NCBI GenBank assembly: GCA_039024315.1
Contig: JBCCQN010000027.1
Span: forward strand, 1 to 54,564
Reading direction: 5' to 3'
Length of the DNA: 54,564 nucleotides
From: JBCAWW01 sp039024315
Lineage (GTDB): Bacteria > Bacteroidota > Bacteroidia > J057
Position numbers and translations under genes: made by a program. The notes beneath the pieces were generated by a model. That model was given only the letters and a program-made list of their open reading frames with translations, had not been told where the DNA came from and made no database searches. Of this stretch, positions 1-8,986 are shown piece by piece (position 1 is the first letter of the stretch; each line of letters begins with the position of its first letter).

Positions 1-60
1 ATTCCGATATGTCAAATAACTAGACAATAAATAGCTATCAATCAGATCGTTTTGCGATAA

Positions 61-163
61 TGCAAAAGTCGAGTATCTAGTACGAAGAATAATCGCTTCT
101 CTACCCCATTGAGGTCGCTTTTTCAAAGTCTTAATACTGAATACTATTGTCTAAGTACTTAAC
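61..163 (+). repeat. AGTACT-rich dispersed hairpin repeat, copy 1 (diverged)
   Basis: The right arm (about 130-163) is identical over about 30 bases to the right arms of the copies near 6.06 and 8.19 kb (core TACTGAATACTATTGTC followed by TAAGTACTTAA). The left arm (AGTATCTAGTAC) is a weaker inverted match to it and the middle is diverged. No gene is seen in 1-262. Confidence 0.6.
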
Positions 164-176
164 GTACTCGAACTGA

Positions 177-190
177 GCGTTCTGCGCAGT
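177..190 (+). repeat. GCGTTCYGCGMAGC half-palindrome
   Basis: GCGTTCTGCGCAGT lies just before the terminator of the minus-strand DUF5684 gene. It is one of the intergenic members of a short repeat family found throughout the window. Confidence 0.55.
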
Positions 191-196
191 AGGGAA

Positions 197-247
197 TAAA
201 AAAAGAGCTGAATCATTGAATCTAATGTTCAAAAATTCAGCTCTTTT
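197..247 (-). terminator. Rho-independent terminator after the DUF5684 gene
   Basis: GAGCTGAAT (205-213) and ATTCAGCTC (235-243) form a 9-bp stem extended by A/T pairs. Read on the minus strand it is followed by a run of seven T, 15 bases past the stop codon of the gene at 263-745. Confidence 0.75.
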
Positions 248-262
248 ACAAATAAGATATCT

Positions 263-745
263 TTACCAATCTTTTACATTGATCTCTTCAACGCTACCTC
301 CCTCATTAGATTGATCTCCTCCGATATTGTCAATTTTGTCTTCTAGCGATTCGCCTTCACCACCGTGGTATTGATAATCGCCAAAGGCCAAGATAGGATA
401 AAATACCACCGGTAGGAGGATCAAGCCGACGACAAAGCCGTCCCCAGCCTTGAAGTTTCTGGAAAGGCCAATCATGGCTAAAATATGTAATACGAAGATC
501 GCGGGGATGGCGAGTAAGCCCAAGAAAGGGATAAGTGCAGCGAATCCGATTAAGGACCACCAACCTGGTTTACCTGAGATTTCGTATAGAGTCCAAGTAT
601 TGTAGATCGGAATAATAGATTTCCAACCTTCTTCTCCGGCCTTTTCAAAAACGCGCCAGAGCGAGTAGATCATCAATCCTGCTATTGCGAGAATAAATCC
701 TACGTAGAGTACAAGAAAAATTCCGAGTGCGGCTTCATTTTCCAT
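263..745 (-). CDS. DUF5684 family membrane protein
   Basis: Protein of 160 residues with about four membrane segments (roughly residues 8-29, 62-80, 80-94 and 103-120). The signature stretch GWKSIIPIYN followed by GKPGWW is typical of DUF5684, a family often mislabelled signal peptidase I because some members are fused to it. No peptidase Ser/Lys pair is visible here. The last ~35 residues are acidic and polar and probably cytoplasmic. The biochemical role of the family is unknown. The gene stands alone with its own terminator, and the next gene is divergent. The ATG start fits because the first membrane segment begins right after it. Confidence 0.8.
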   Translation of the reverse strand: MENEAALGIFLVLYVGFILAIAGLMIYSLWRVFEKAGEEGWKSIIPIYNTWTLYEISGKPGWWSLIGFAALIPFLGLLAIPAIFVLHILAMIGLSRNFKAGDGFVVGLILLPVVFYPILAFGDYQYHGGEGESLEDKIDNIGGDQSNEGGSVEEINVKDW

Positions 746-1033
746 AGTTGATTTCGATTTATGTGATTACGTTTTGTACTTAGTGCATCTTTCCCTTTTA
801 AAGGTAACTTGAGCAAAAATTTTTGCCTATCATTTAAAGGGAATTCAGTTTAGGAAATGTTTTGCAAATCGGCAAATTTTAGGCCTTTTGGCCCCTAAAC
901 AATCTCACCTTGTAAGGAGAATTTGAGCGTTTGCCCAGACGATCAGCCAGTACGTAGATTTTCCGCTAACAAAGTTTCCATTCTGACGTTTGACTTAATG
1001 TCAAATACACTACTCGCATTGGGATTCTATCTC

Positions 1034-1041
1034 TATTTTTG
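1034..1041 (+). promoter_or_regulatory. Bacteroidota -7 box (TATTTTTG) of the TonB receptor operon
   Basis: Exact match to TAnnTTTG, 20 bases before the ATG at 1061. It implies a short 5' leader and supports that start over the in-frame TTG at 923 or ATG at 998. No clear -33 TTTG was found at the right distance. The rest of 746-1060 is AT-rich and shows nothing else. Confidence 0.45.
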
Positions 1042-1060
1042 CTCTAACAACATATGCCCC

Positions 1061-3400
1061 ATGCATTTAAATCGTTTACTATTCTTTATTCTCCTTACTC
1101 TTTTTAGTTCAAGTCTCTGGGCCCAATCTTATACGATCAGTGGCTACGTAAGAGTGGGAGAATCGGGTGAAACCCTTATTGCAGCTACGGTTGCGGCACC
1201 AGCCCTCAAAAAAGGGACCTATACCAATGAGTATGGGTTTTACTCCCTCACTTTGCCAGCGAGTACCGATAGCATCACGATCACCTATGCCTATGCAGGA
1301 TATGATCGCGTGAATAAGCGGATCCTCTTGACAGAAGATCTCAAAATTGATGTCGATCTTTTTACGGCCAGTCTTGAAGAGGTAGAAATTGTCGCCAACT
1401 CTTACTCTGAGCAGATAAAATCTACGGAGATGAGTATTGAGCGAATTAGTGTATTAGAAGCAAAGAAAATTCCCGCCTTGTTTGGTGAGGTTGACATCAT
1501 TAAGACGCTACAGTTAAAGCCGGGCATTAGCTCAGGTAGCGAAGGTACCTCAGGGATATTTGTCCGAGGAGGAGGAACCGATCAGAATCTCGTGTTACTG
1601 GACGGTACTACTCTGTACAATCCCTCTCACCTTTTTGGTTTCTTTAGCACCTTTAATCCTGATGCCGTCAAAGATGTAAAGCTCTACAAAGGTGGTTTTC
1701 CGGGCCAATATGGAGGTCGCCTTTCGTCCGTGATCGATGTCCGGATGAATGAGGGTAACCGGAAGAAATTTTCGGGTAGTGGCGGAGTAGGTCTGATTTC
1801 TTCTCGCTTGACCTTAGAAGGTCCATTAGTCAAAGATAAGGGCTCTTTTATGGTGGCTGGGCGTCGTACTTATGTCGATGTGTTTACGAGACTCCTAAAC
1901 GATGTACAAGAAGATAATCCTAACTGGAACCAGATTCCAGACTATTTCTTTTATGACTTTAACGCCAAGGCTAATTATAATTTGGGGGAGAAGGACCAGC
2001 TTTTCTTGAGTGGCTATATTGGACGTGATGTCTTTGGCTTTGCAGACGAAAACTTCAATTTTGATTTCCGTTGGGGTAACTCAAATGCCACCCTACGCTG
2101 GAATCACCTCTTCAATCCTAAATTGTTTCTCAATACCTCAGTCAGCTTTTCAGATTATGAATATGTCATCAGCAATAGGTTTGACATTTTTTCTTTTGAG
2201 TTAGGTTCGAAAATTACTGACGGCAGTGTCAGCACTGAGTTTACTTGGCTTCCAAACAACAAGCATACAGTCAGATTTGGGGCGAGCAGTATCTTCCACA
2301 ACTTTACCGTTGGCCGTCTAAACGCGGGAGCCTCAGATAGCACTTTCAATTTTGACGCTGGTGAAAAGTATCGGGCTCAAGAGTTTGGTGTTTACATAGG
2401 AGACGATTGGGAGGTTTCTACGCTCTTAAAGGTCAATCTAGGCTTGAGAGCTTCAGGCTTCTTGAATGAAGACGGCACATTTTACGCCAATTTAGAGCCG
2501 AGGGCATCGGCTCGTTTACTCCTAGGAGAGAATGTATCTCTCAAAGCGAGCTATGCGCGTATGGCTCAATACCTCCATCTAGTCGCCAATAGCGGTAATA
2601 CCTTGCCTACAGACGTTTGGTATCCTTCCAATGAAAGGGTAAGTCCACAACTTTCGGATCAAGTAGCTTTAGGGGTTACTTTCTCGCTGGGGGATATGTT
2701 TCTTATCTCCAACGAGATCTATTATAAATGGCTGCAAAATGCTATCGACTTTAAAAACGGGGCCAACCTCTTCGTTAACTCGGATCTTGACTCTGAGTTT
2801 GTCTTTGGTCGTGGCTGGGCCTATGGCAATGAGTTTTATATAGAAAAGAAAAAAGGAAAACTCACCGGCTGGATTGGCTACACCTACGCTTGGTCTTGGC
2901 GACAATTTGACGGGATCAATCCTCAGGGAGAGGTCGTTGTAGAAAACGTACTCAACAGCGGCACCAGATTTCATCCTAGAAACGATAGGAGACACGATAT
3001 CAGTGTAGTGGCGATGTATGAAATCAATAAGCGCTTTACCGTGAGTGCTTCTTGGGAATATCGATCTGGTGACGCTATCACCTTAGCTTACGGTAGATTT
3101 TATCTCTTTGGGCCAGATGTGATCACCATTCCGCAAACGGTGCCAGACTATACTGACCGCAATGGATTTAGAATGCCTGCCTATCATCGTATGGATGTAG
3201 GACTGGTAATCAACTTTTTTCCCAAATGGGGTGATTCTGATTTGACGATTAGTGCCTACAATGCTTACAACCGTCGTAATCCTTATTTCATCTACCCAGA
3301 GGAAATCACCAATGACAATGGCGTTACTACCGGCTTTCAAGCTCAGCAGGTAGCTTTATTTCCCATCATCCCCTCTATCACCTACAACTTTAAGTTTTAA
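1061..3400 (+). CDS. TonB-dependent outer membrane receptor with carboxypeptidase-like N-terminal domain
   Basis: Protein of 779 residues from the ATG at 1061. A signal peptide (1-22, ending SSSLWAQ) is followed by a CarboxypepD_reg-like beta-sandwich (about 23-110, YTISGYV...NEYGFYSL), a plug domain (about 120-230, with FVRGGGTDQNLVLLDG and GGFPGQYGGRLSSV), and a 22-strand-type barrel ending in an aromatic-rich strand (YNFKF). It should import a ligand across the outer membrane using TonB energy; the substrate cannot be told. Its stop overlaps the next ATG by one base (TAATG), so it is translationally coupled to a DUF4249 lipoprotein, the usual partner of this receptor subclass. The frame is open upstream to a TTG at 923, but that would bury the signal peptide. 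Confidence 0.92.
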   Translation: MHLNRLLFFILLTLFSSSLWAQSYTISGYVRVGESGETLIAATVAAPALKKGTYTNEYGFYSLTLPASTDSITITYAYAGYDRVNKRILLTEDLKIDVDLFTASLEEVEIVANSYSEQIKSTEMSIERISVLEAKKIPALFGEVDIIKTLQLKPGISSGSEGTSGIFVRGGGTDQNLVLLDGTTLYNPSHLFGFFSTFNPDAVKDVKLYKGGFPGQYGGRLSSVIDVRMNEGNRKKFSGSGGVGLISSRLTLEGPLVKDKGSFMVAGRRTYVDVFTRLLNDVQEDNPNWNQIPDYFFYDFNAKANYNLGEKDQLFLSGYIGRDVFGFADENFNFDFRWGNSNATLRWNHLFNPKLFLNTSVSFSDYEYVISNRFDIFSFELGSKITDGSVSTEFTWLPNNKHTVRFGASSIFHNFTVGRLNAGASDSTFNFDAGEKYRAQEFGVYIGDDWEVSTLLKVNLGLRASGFLNEDGTFYANLEPRASARLLLGENVSLKASYARMAQYLHLVANSGNTLPTDVWYPSNERVSPQLSDQVALGVTFSLGDMFLISNEIYYKWLQNAIDFKNGANLFVNSDLDSEFVFGRGWAYGNEFYIEKKKGKLTGWIGYTYAWSWRQFDGINPQGEVVVENVLNSGTRFHPRNDRRHDISVVAMYEINKRFTVSASWEYRSGDAITLAYGRFYLFGPDVITIPQTVPDYTDRNGFRMPAYHRMDVGLVINFFPKWGDSDLTISAYNAYNRRNPYFIYPEEITNDNGVTTGFQAQQVALFPIIPSITYNFKF

Positions 3401-4311
3401 TGAAAGCTTTTCGTATATATTTACTGCCAATCTGGGCGATACTCATCACTTTGACGGCTTGCGACTTACAGCAAGAGGTAGAGTTGGACCTGCCTGAGTA
3501 TGAACCTCTCTTAGTAGTTGAAAGCTACTTGCAGCCGGGCAACCCCTACATCGTCACCCTGATTGAGAGCGCTGATTTCTATGGAGACATTCAAATCAAC
3601 TTTGTGAGAGATGCTGAGGTAGTGATCAGTCATAATGGTATCAACGATACTTTGGTCCCATTTGAGATCCCTCTCGACTTTGCTTTCCCACCGGGATTTG
3701 TCGATACCACCCTCTTGCAGCAGCTCGGGCCAATCTTAGGCGAAGGGGCCTATATTTACACCAGCCTCAATACGGTGCCGGAGGACTACAACAGTGAGTT
3801 TAAGCTCAGCGCCACGGCACCTGATGGGCGCAGTTTGAGTGCTCGCACTTTCATTCCTGCTCCGGTTGAAGCAGATAGTATCATTGTTCGCTTTAACGAG
3901 GACTCTTTGGCCTTGATGCTAACCCAATTTCAGGATGACCCCAACCAAGCGAATTTCTACCGCCGGATTTTGGAACGTCGAGTCGTCGATACAATCGTCT
4001 CTGAAACGGGAGATACGAGCTTTAATTATCGCTCAAGGACAGAGCAAGACTTCTTTACTGACGATGAAATCAACAATGGGGAGATCATTACTTTTGGTAC
4101 CCTCTTCGAATACCAAAAGGGAGATAGTCTCATCAATACCATCTATCATGTTACTGAAGATTACTCCCGCTTTGTCGAGACCAGAGACGCGGCTATTATC
4201 GCGAGTTTTAGCCCTTTTGCCCCTCCAACTGTCGTATTTAGTAATATTGAAGGTGGCTTAGGTATTTTTACTGGATTTACCTTTACCGAACGCTTAACCG
4301 TCATAGAATAG
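3400..4311 (+). CDS. DUF4249 family lipoprotein, partner of the TonB receptor
   Basis: Protein of 303 residues. The N-terminus is a lipoprotein signal (LPIWAILITLTAC, Cys at about 21) followed by a conserved block (EYEPLLVVESYLQPGNPYIVTL) typical of DUF4249. The family is found next to CarboxypepD-type TonB receptors in Bacteroidota and is presumed to be a surface lipoprotein acting as a lid or ligand-binding partner; the exact role is unproven. It starts at the ATG that overlaps the receptor stop. A strong terminator follows 40 bases after the stop, so the two genes form a complete two-gene operon. Confidence 0.88.
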   Translation: MKAFRIYLLPIWAILITLTACDLQQEVELDLPEYEPLLVVESYLQPGNPYIVTLIESADFYGDIQINFVRDAEVVISHNGINDTLVPFEIPLDFAFPPGFVDTTLLQQLGPILGEGAYIYTSLNTVPEDYNSEFKLSATAPDGRSLSARTFIPAPVEADSIIVRFNEDSLALMLTQFQDDPNQANFYRRILERRVVDTIVSETGDTSFNYRSRTEQDFFTDDEINNGEIITFGTLFEYQKGDSLINTIYHVTEDYSRFVETRDAAIIASFSPFAPPTVVFSNIEGGLGIFTGFTFTERLTVIE

Positions 4312-4350
4312 AATAGGAATTAGCGCCTAGCGCCTAATTATCACTTTTTT

Positions 4351-4394
4351 GGCCCGCCGACACGATTTTCAGCTCGTGTCGGCGGGCCATTTTT
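4351..4394 (+). terminator. Strong Rho-independent terminator
   Basis: Perfect 15-bp GC-rich stem, GGCCCGCCGACACGA (4351-4365) and TCGTGTCGGCGGGCC (4374-4388), with an 8-base loop and a T tract. It also has T runs on the other side, so it could act both ways. The rest of the 340-bp gap to the next ATG holds only a candidate promoter. Confidence 0.85.
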
Positions 4395-4468
4395 CTGAAT
4401 GGTAAAATTTGCATCATCAGCCGAAATAATCACCGAACGTTTGGCAAGAAACTTTCAATATTCCGTCC

Positions 4469-4476
4469 TATCTTTG
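4469..4476 (+). promoter_or_regulatory. Candidate -7 box (TATCTTTG) of the T9SS cargo gene
   Basis: Exact TAnnTTTG match. A TTTG lies 25 bases upstream (4440-4443), somewhat further than the usual 17-23. It implies a 5' leader of about 165 bases before the ATG at 4652. Confidence 0.35.
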
Positions 4477-4651
4477 ATATATCTTACATGGACTAGGTAG
4501 CTGTACTTTTCTGCAGGGCAATTCACTATCAGTCATGTAAGCCGCTGAAAGGGATTTTTTATTTTCGATTTTTGAATTATTGTTACACTTTTTGGACAAT
4601 TCACACACCATCCTTTCAGGGGCGAGTTTGGGCGAATCAATTTTACGCAAG

Positions 4652-5848
4652 ATGACAAAGTTTTACGCGAGGCTACTAACGGTATTTACATTTGCGGTCC
4701 TTTTATCTGTGGGCGATTTGTCGGCCCAAGTAAGCTTCAATATTAGAGGAGTACCGGGCACACAAAGTTTCGTAGTTTCCATGAAATCCGCTTCGGTTTG
4801 GGGCATACCTTTCAATCAGCTGAGTAGCGTTCAGATCATTGTCAGGGTACCTCACGGTACCGGAGCTGATGAGTTTAACGTTGGGCTCATCACCCCAGAT
4901 GTGATCGATCCCTTGTCGGGTTTTCCGGTCAACTGGTCTGTTAGCTCAAGTCCAGTTCGTGCTCCCACAGAAGCTCCAGATTTTGATTACTTTACTTTTT
5001 TTGCTCTTGGGATCCAAGCCTTACCTTTTACCAATACAGAAGAAACCCTTTTTAGCTTTACCTATACGGGCAACTGTATTACCAATGAAGTAGCAGGGAT
5101 CAGTGTTTCTATTATTGACAATGCTACAGATCCATTTTCGCCCCTTAATCCGAATCTCCCTGGCTTCAACAGCAGAAACCTCAATACTACTAACTACCTA
5201 GATCCCTTGGGTGCCACTTTATTCTTGGGAGTCGCCAACGCCTTTGTTGGTACCTATCTAGATGGTAGCCGAGATTGCTCGGTCAACTTCCCCGTCGAAT
5301 GGTTAGACTTCACCGCTACTCCAGCGGGTTCAGTCGTAGATATCGAGTGGGCCACTGCTACCGAAGCTGGCAACAAATTTTTTAGCGTAGAACGCTCCGT
5401 AGATGGTCGTTTATTTCAAGAAATTATGCGCGTTCCTGGTCAGGGCAATAGCAGCGAAGTTACTTCCTACAAAGAAGTGGATCCTGACCCAGTACCTGGA
5501 TATTCGTATTATCGTCTCCGACAGGTAGATTTTGATGCAGCCTTCTCATATTCAGAGGTGGTTGAAGTATTTTTTGACCCCGATGCGGTAGAATTAGGGA
5601 TCCAAGTTTATCCCAACCCAACTCGCCAAGTTGATGGCTTCAATGTAGTGTTTGACTCTCCAGAGGAGCAATATCTTTCCCTGGAACTATATACCAGCAA
5701 TGGTCAAGTAGTATATAAAAAGCTAGTTGAGGCAGAAAGAGGTCGTAATGAACACAAAGTGCCCACAGATGGACTTTCGACGGGTATCTACCACCTCCGC
5801 CTTTTCAACGATCTGCAAACTGAGAGTACCCAGATCATCATCAAATAA
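4652..5848 (+). CDS. Secreted protein with T9SS type A C-terminal sorting domain
   Basis: Protein of 398 residues from the ATG at 4652, chosen because a signal peptide (MTKFYARLL...DLSAQ) begins there; the frame is open upstream to a TTG at 4580. The N-terminal half is a beta-rich domain I cannot name (cohesin-like spacing is possible). A fibronectin-III-like linker common just before sorting tails follows (EWLDFTA...DIEWATATEAGNKFFSVERSVDG...YYRLRQVDF). The last ~80 residues are a type A sorting domain (VYPNPTRQ...LYTSNGQVVYK...STGIYHLRLF). It should cross the outer membrane by the type IX system and be anchored or released at the surface. It is a single gene between two terminators. Confidence 0.85.
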   Translation: MTKFYARLLTVFTFAVLLSVGDLSAQVSFNIRGVPGTQSFVVSMKSASVWGIPFNQLSSVQIIVRVPHGTGADEFNVGLITPDVIDPLSGFPVNWSVSSSPVRAPTEAPDFDYFTFFALGIQALPFTNTEETLFSFTYTGNCITNEVAGISVSIIDNATDPFSPLNPNLPGFNSRNLNTTNYLDPLGATLFLGVANAFVGTYLDGSRDCSVNFPVEWLDFTATPAGSVVDIEWATATEAGNKFFSVERSVDGRLFQEIMRVPGQGNSSEVTSYKEVDPDPVPGYSYYRLRQVDFDAAFSYSEVVEVFFDPDAVELGIQVYPNPTRQVDGFNVVFDSPEEQYLSLELYTSNGQVVYKKLVEAERGRNEHKVPTDGLSTGIYHLRLFNDLQTESTQIIIK

Positions 5849-5875
5849 GCAAGAGATTTTTACGATTATAAAACT

Positions 5876-5904
5876 GGTTCCGTCTCCTGACGGAGCCTTT
5901 TTTG
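5876..5904 (+). terminator. Rho-independent terminator
   Basis: GGTTCCGTC (5876-5884), loop TCCT, GACGGAGCC (5889-5897), followed by seven T. It lies 28 bases after the stop of the T9SS cargo gene. Confidence 0.85.
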
Positions 5905-5990
5905 TTTTATGATCAAGTCTCAAAAAGAAGGGCTCTCCTCGCAAGTCTGGCTGTCATTAACTTTTGCTCGCTATTTCATACACTCATCTT

Positions 5991-6089
5991 GAGTAAAAAG
6001 TACTCAGTACTGAGCAAAAGGTCTTGCTAAACCATAAAGCTCAGATTCCCTAGTTCTTAATACTGAGTACTATTGTCTAAGTACTTAAT
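5991..6089 (+). repeat. AGTACT-rich dispersed hairpin repeat, copy 2
   Basis: The left arm AAGTACTCAGTACTGAG is the inverted complement of most of the right arm (AATACTGAGTACTATTGTC, then TAAGTACTTAA). The middle GGTCTTG...CCTAG region aligns with the other copies. It lies in the gap before the TPR gene. Confidence 0.75.
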
Positions 6090-6136
6090 ACCAAAAGAGA
6101 GCTAGGAGTAATCCTCAAAAAAACGGAAATTGTATC

Positions 6137-6973
6137 ATGCGTTTGGCAATTATTTATGGTCTCCTTGCGATCTTGATTTTACCTTCTCAAAAACTCTCGG
6201 CCCATGGTCCTGTACATGAGTTGATCAATGAGGTGAGTAGAAAAATAAAGGCTGATCCTCAGAACGCTCAGCTCTACTTGGAACGCGGAGAGTATTTTCG
6301 CTTGGATCATAATTTCGATGCTTCTTATGCAGACCTGCTATTCGCAGAACGCTTAGATTCGAGTTTACAGCTCGACGTGGCCTTTCAACTTGCCAAACTG
6401 TTTTCGGAACATAGTTACCCCCAAAGTGGCTTGATGTATATCGATAAGTTTTTGGCCGCTCGTCCTCAGCACGTAAAGGCACTAATTACGAGGGCGGGTA
6501 TTTTCAAACAATTAGGGCAGGACTCGCTTTCGGTACGTGATTTTTCAGATGCGTTGCACTATGCTCAAGAGCCACGCCCGCATCATTTTCTCGAAATTGC
6601 CCAAGCCACTTTACGGACTGATTCTACAGACTTTGCAGGCGCAAAATATTGGCTGGAAAAAGGAGAGTCAGTACTTGGGTTCAATATTGTATTACGATCT
6701 TATGCCATAGAAATCGATCGATTAGCAGAGGAATGGCCAGCGGCCTTGGCCAAAGTAGAGGATATCATCGCTCGCTTGCCTAGGCATGAAAAGTGGCTCC
6801 TCTACAAGGCCGAATTACTCGAAGAGGCCGGCCAAATCCCCGAGGCCATTAAAACTTATGAGGCCACCCTCAATGCCATAGATCAGCTACCTCGGCGCAT
6901 GCAAGCTACTCGAGCCGTAAGCGAATGGCAAGCAACCGCTATCCTTCGGCTTCAAGCATTGCAAAACGGCTAA
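6137..6973 (+). CDS. Secreted TPR protein
   Basis: Protein of 278 residues. A signal peptide (MRLAIIYGLLAILILPSQKLSAH) is followed by degenerate tetratricopeptide repeats, for example AQLYLERGEYFRLDHNFDASYADLLFAE, AKLFSEHSYPQSGLMYIDKFL and LYKAELLEEAGQIPEAIKTYEATL. TPRs bind protein partners, and no catalytic motif is visible. The stop overlaps the start of dinB by one base (TAATG), so the two are translationally coupled, although a periplasmic TPR protein and a repair polymerase have no obvious shared job. Function unknown. Confidence 0.75.
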   Translation: MRLAIIYGLLAILILPSQKLSAHGPVHELINEVSRKIKADPQNAQLYLERGEYFRLDHNFDASYADLLFAERLDSSLQLDVAFQLAKLFSEHSYPQSGLMYIDKFLAARPQHVKALITRAGIFKQLGQDSLSVRDFSDALHYAQEPRPHHFLEIAQATLRTDSTDFAGAKYWLEKGESVLGFNIVLRSYAIEIDRLAEEWPAALAKVEDIIARLPRHEKWLLYKAELLEEAGQIPEAIKTYEATLNAIDQLPRRMQATRAVSEWQATAILRLQALQNG

Positions 6974-8049
6974 TGGAAACTCCTTACCGCAAAATCATTC
7001 ACGTTGATATGGACGCCTTTTACGCCTCTGTAGAGCAGCGGGATAACCCAGAGTTACGTGGTAAACCCATTGCGGTAGGGGGTTCAAAACAAAGGGGAGT
7101 TGTCGCAGCGGCTAGCTATGAAGCCAGGAGATATGGCGTTCGCTCTGCTATGCCATCAATTACCGCCGCCCGGCAATGTCCTGACCTGATTTTTGTGCGT
7201 CCTAGATTTGACCAGTATCGGACGGTTTCTCATCAGATTCGCGCGATCTTTTATCGTTATACCGACCTAGTCGAACCCTTATCTCTTGACGAGGCCTATC
7301 TCGACGTTACCGAAAACAAGATGGGTATGCTCTCAGCGACCAAGATTGCCCAAGAGATCAGAGCAGCTATCTGGGAAGAAGTCAATCTTACGGCTTCAGC
7401 CGGTATCTCCATCAATAAGTTTCTCGCTAAAGTCGCCTCTGATATCAATAAACCAAACGGTTGTACGCTGATCCCCCCAGATCGAGCTGAATCATTTTTA
7501 GAGAAATTGCCGATTGAGAAGTTTCATGGTATTGGCAAAGTCACAGCCAAAAAGATGAAACGCATGAGCATCCACACGGGTAAGGATTTGAAGCGTTATA
7601 CGGAGTATGAACTAGCCCGCAGATTTGGCAAAGTAGGTAGGCATTACTATCGTATCGTGAGGGCCTTGGATCAAAGTAGTGTAAAACCCAATCGCCCGCG
7701 CAAATCTGTGGGCGCAGAACGTACTTTTGATCATGACCTCGCACAAGAAGCGCCCATGCTTGAGAAGCTCCAATACATAACTGAGACTTTAGTGGGGAGA
7801 ATAGAAAAGGGAAATATCGCGGGGCGTACCGTCACCCTCAAAATTAAGTTTCATGACTTTACGCAAACCACCCGCAGCCGCACCCTCAATCATTATGTCG
7901 GTAGCTATGAGGAGATTTATAGTGTCATCAAAGCATTATTGCATAGTCCAGAGTTTCCCCCTCTGCCTGTGAGACTGTTGGGCGTTTATATCTCCAATCT
8001 CAACAATGAATCAGACGATACACCGAGACAGCTTACCTTGGAGTTTTAA
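6973..8049 (+). CDS. dinB: DNA polymerase IV (Y-family translesion polymerase)
   Basis: Protein of 358 residues from the ATG at 6973. Palm catalytic motifs are intact: VDMDAFYASVE near the N-terminus and SLDEAYLD at about residue 100, supplying the acidic metal ligands. A helix-hairpin-helix thumb (FHGIGKVTAKKM) and a C-terminal little-finger domain ending PRQLTLEF follow. Length matches DinB. It copies past damaged bases at low fidelity. The final short motif QLTLEF resembles a beta-clamp binding motif. An upstream in-frame ATG at 6925 lies inside the TPR gene and is unlikely. No LexA-type box was recognised. Confidence 0.95.
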   Translation: METPYRKIIHVDMDAFYASVEQRDNPELRGKPIAVGGSKQRGVVAAASYEARRYGVRSAMPSITAARQCPDLIFVRPRFDQYRTVSHQIRAIFYRYTDLVEPLSLDEAYLDVTENKMGMLSATKIAQEIRAAIWEEVNLTASAGISINKFLAKVASDINKPNGCTLIPPDRAESFLEKLPIEKFHGIGKVTAKKMKRMSIHTGKDLKRYTEYELARRFGKVGRHYYRIVRALDQSSVKPNRPRKSVGAERTFDHDLAQEAPMLEKLQYITETLVGRIEKGNIAGRTVTLKIKFHDFTQTTRSRTLNHYVGSYEEIYSVIKALLHSPEFPPLPVRLLGVYISNLNNESDDTPRQLTLEF

Positions 8050-8115
8050 GCCCTAGCTTCATCGACGGGGTTCTTGCCTATTTCTATGGAGAGGCTGGGA
8101 GGCTTGACATTTTTC

Positions 8116-8220
8116 AAGTACAGAGTAGAAAGTATTCAGTACAGAAAAAAAGGTCTTTGTGGACCGCAGAGCCCTATTTTCCTAGGTCTTAGTACTGAAT
8201 ACTATTGTCTAAGTACTTAA
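8116..8220 (+). repeat. AGTACT-rich dispersed hairpin repeat, copy 3
   Basis: The best-preserved copy. AGTATTCAGTAC (8131-8142) on the left is the exact inverted complement of GTACTGAATACT on the right, enclosing a ~45-base head with GGTCTT and CCTAGGTCTT. It sits between dinB and the convergent PH-like gene. Confidence 0.8.
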
Positions 8221-8252
8221 ATGCAAACAAAGGTATACACCAAGCAAGAAAA

Positions 8253-8268
8253 TCGTTCCGCGCAGCGG
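8253..8268 (+). repeat. GCGTTCYGCGMAGC half-palindrome at a stop codon
   Basis: TCGTTCCGCGCAGCGG ends four bases before the stop codon of the minus-strand gene that begins at 8273, the same stop-codon placement seen at 54141 and 23742. Confidence 0.5.
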
Positions 8269-8272
8269 CTAA

Positions 8273-8821
8273 TCAAATAAACCACTTATACTGAGTAACC
8301 AAAGGTGCTCTGAGCCAGAGCAGTAAATCTCTAGACGCAATCAACAAATTTGAGCAGCGGATTTCTTGCCCCCCCTCCAAATGGATGCAGACCTCATCGA
8401 CTCTGTAGGGAAACAATAAACTTCGCTTCCAAACACAAAGGACTACCTGCTCTTTTTTGAAGAGGAATTGCTGCTCGGGACTTTGGTAATAGAGCATTTG
8501 GGTCTCGTTGTCAAGCTCTAGTTGTCTATTTTTCTCTCTCTTCTGGTAACGGTATAACATCCCATACCCAAAGACATAAAAAGTACCAAATACACTCAGC
8601 GCACTCGTCAAGCTGACTAGCACCCATATATCCGCTTGCAATACAGCAGCTCCTAACCCCACGATTAAGCAGGCAATCGCCGCATTTCCCACCCAACTGA
8701 TGGGTTTGGCGCAATAAGCCAGCTGCTTTTGATTGAGTACAAAAGTACCGTCCAAAGGAAGGTAAGCATTTTTGACACTGACAGAGCTGGGGGGATCAAT
8801 ATGAGTAAAGCGATCGGGCAT
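8273..8821 (-). CDS. Membrane protein with PH-like cytoplasmic domain
   Basis: Protein of 182 residues from the ATG at 8821, chosen because a TATATTTG promoter box lies 24 bases upstream; the open frame runs on to 8992 but overlaps the divergent acyltransferase start. Two adjacent membrane segments (about residues 38-60 and 65-85) are followed by a basic hinge (RYQKREKNRQ) and a beta-rich C-terminal domain (LELDNETQMLYYQSPEQQFLFKKEQVVLC) resembling bacterial PH-like domains. No enzymatic motif is visible. It is transcribed alone, divergent from plsC and convergent with dinB. Function unknown. Confidence 0.6.
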   Translation of the reverse strand: MPDRFTHIDPPSSVSVKNAYLPLDGTFVLNQKQLAYCAKPISWVGNAAIACLIVGLGAAVLQADIWVLVSLTSALSVFGTFYVFGYGMLYRYQKREKNRQLELDNETQMLYYQSPEQQFLFKKEQVVLCVWKRSLLFPYRVDEVCIHLEGGQEIRCSNLLIASRDLLLWLRAPLVTQYKWFI

Positions 8822-8845
8822 AATGATATACCAAATTGTATATTT

Positions 8846-8853
8846 CAAATATA
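8846..8853 (-). promoter_or_regulatory. -7 box (TATATTTG) of the PH-like gene
   Basis: Exact TAnnTTTG match on the minus strand, 24 bases before the ATG at 8821. A TTG sits 16 bases further upstream. Confidence 0.45.
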
Positions 8854-8986
8854 GGTAATATCCATACATCAATCTAAACAGATTCCAGAGGGTACTTACA
8901 TCTTGTTTTTTGAATATTTTTCGTAAATTGTCAAACCCAGCTATGCTTTTGGCGTAGAAAAACGAAGCACAAAAACGAACCTTAGC

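Noticed and set aside
923..1060. N-terminal extension of the TonB receptor
   Set aside because: It would put 46 residues before a clear signal peptide; a promoter box lies inside it.
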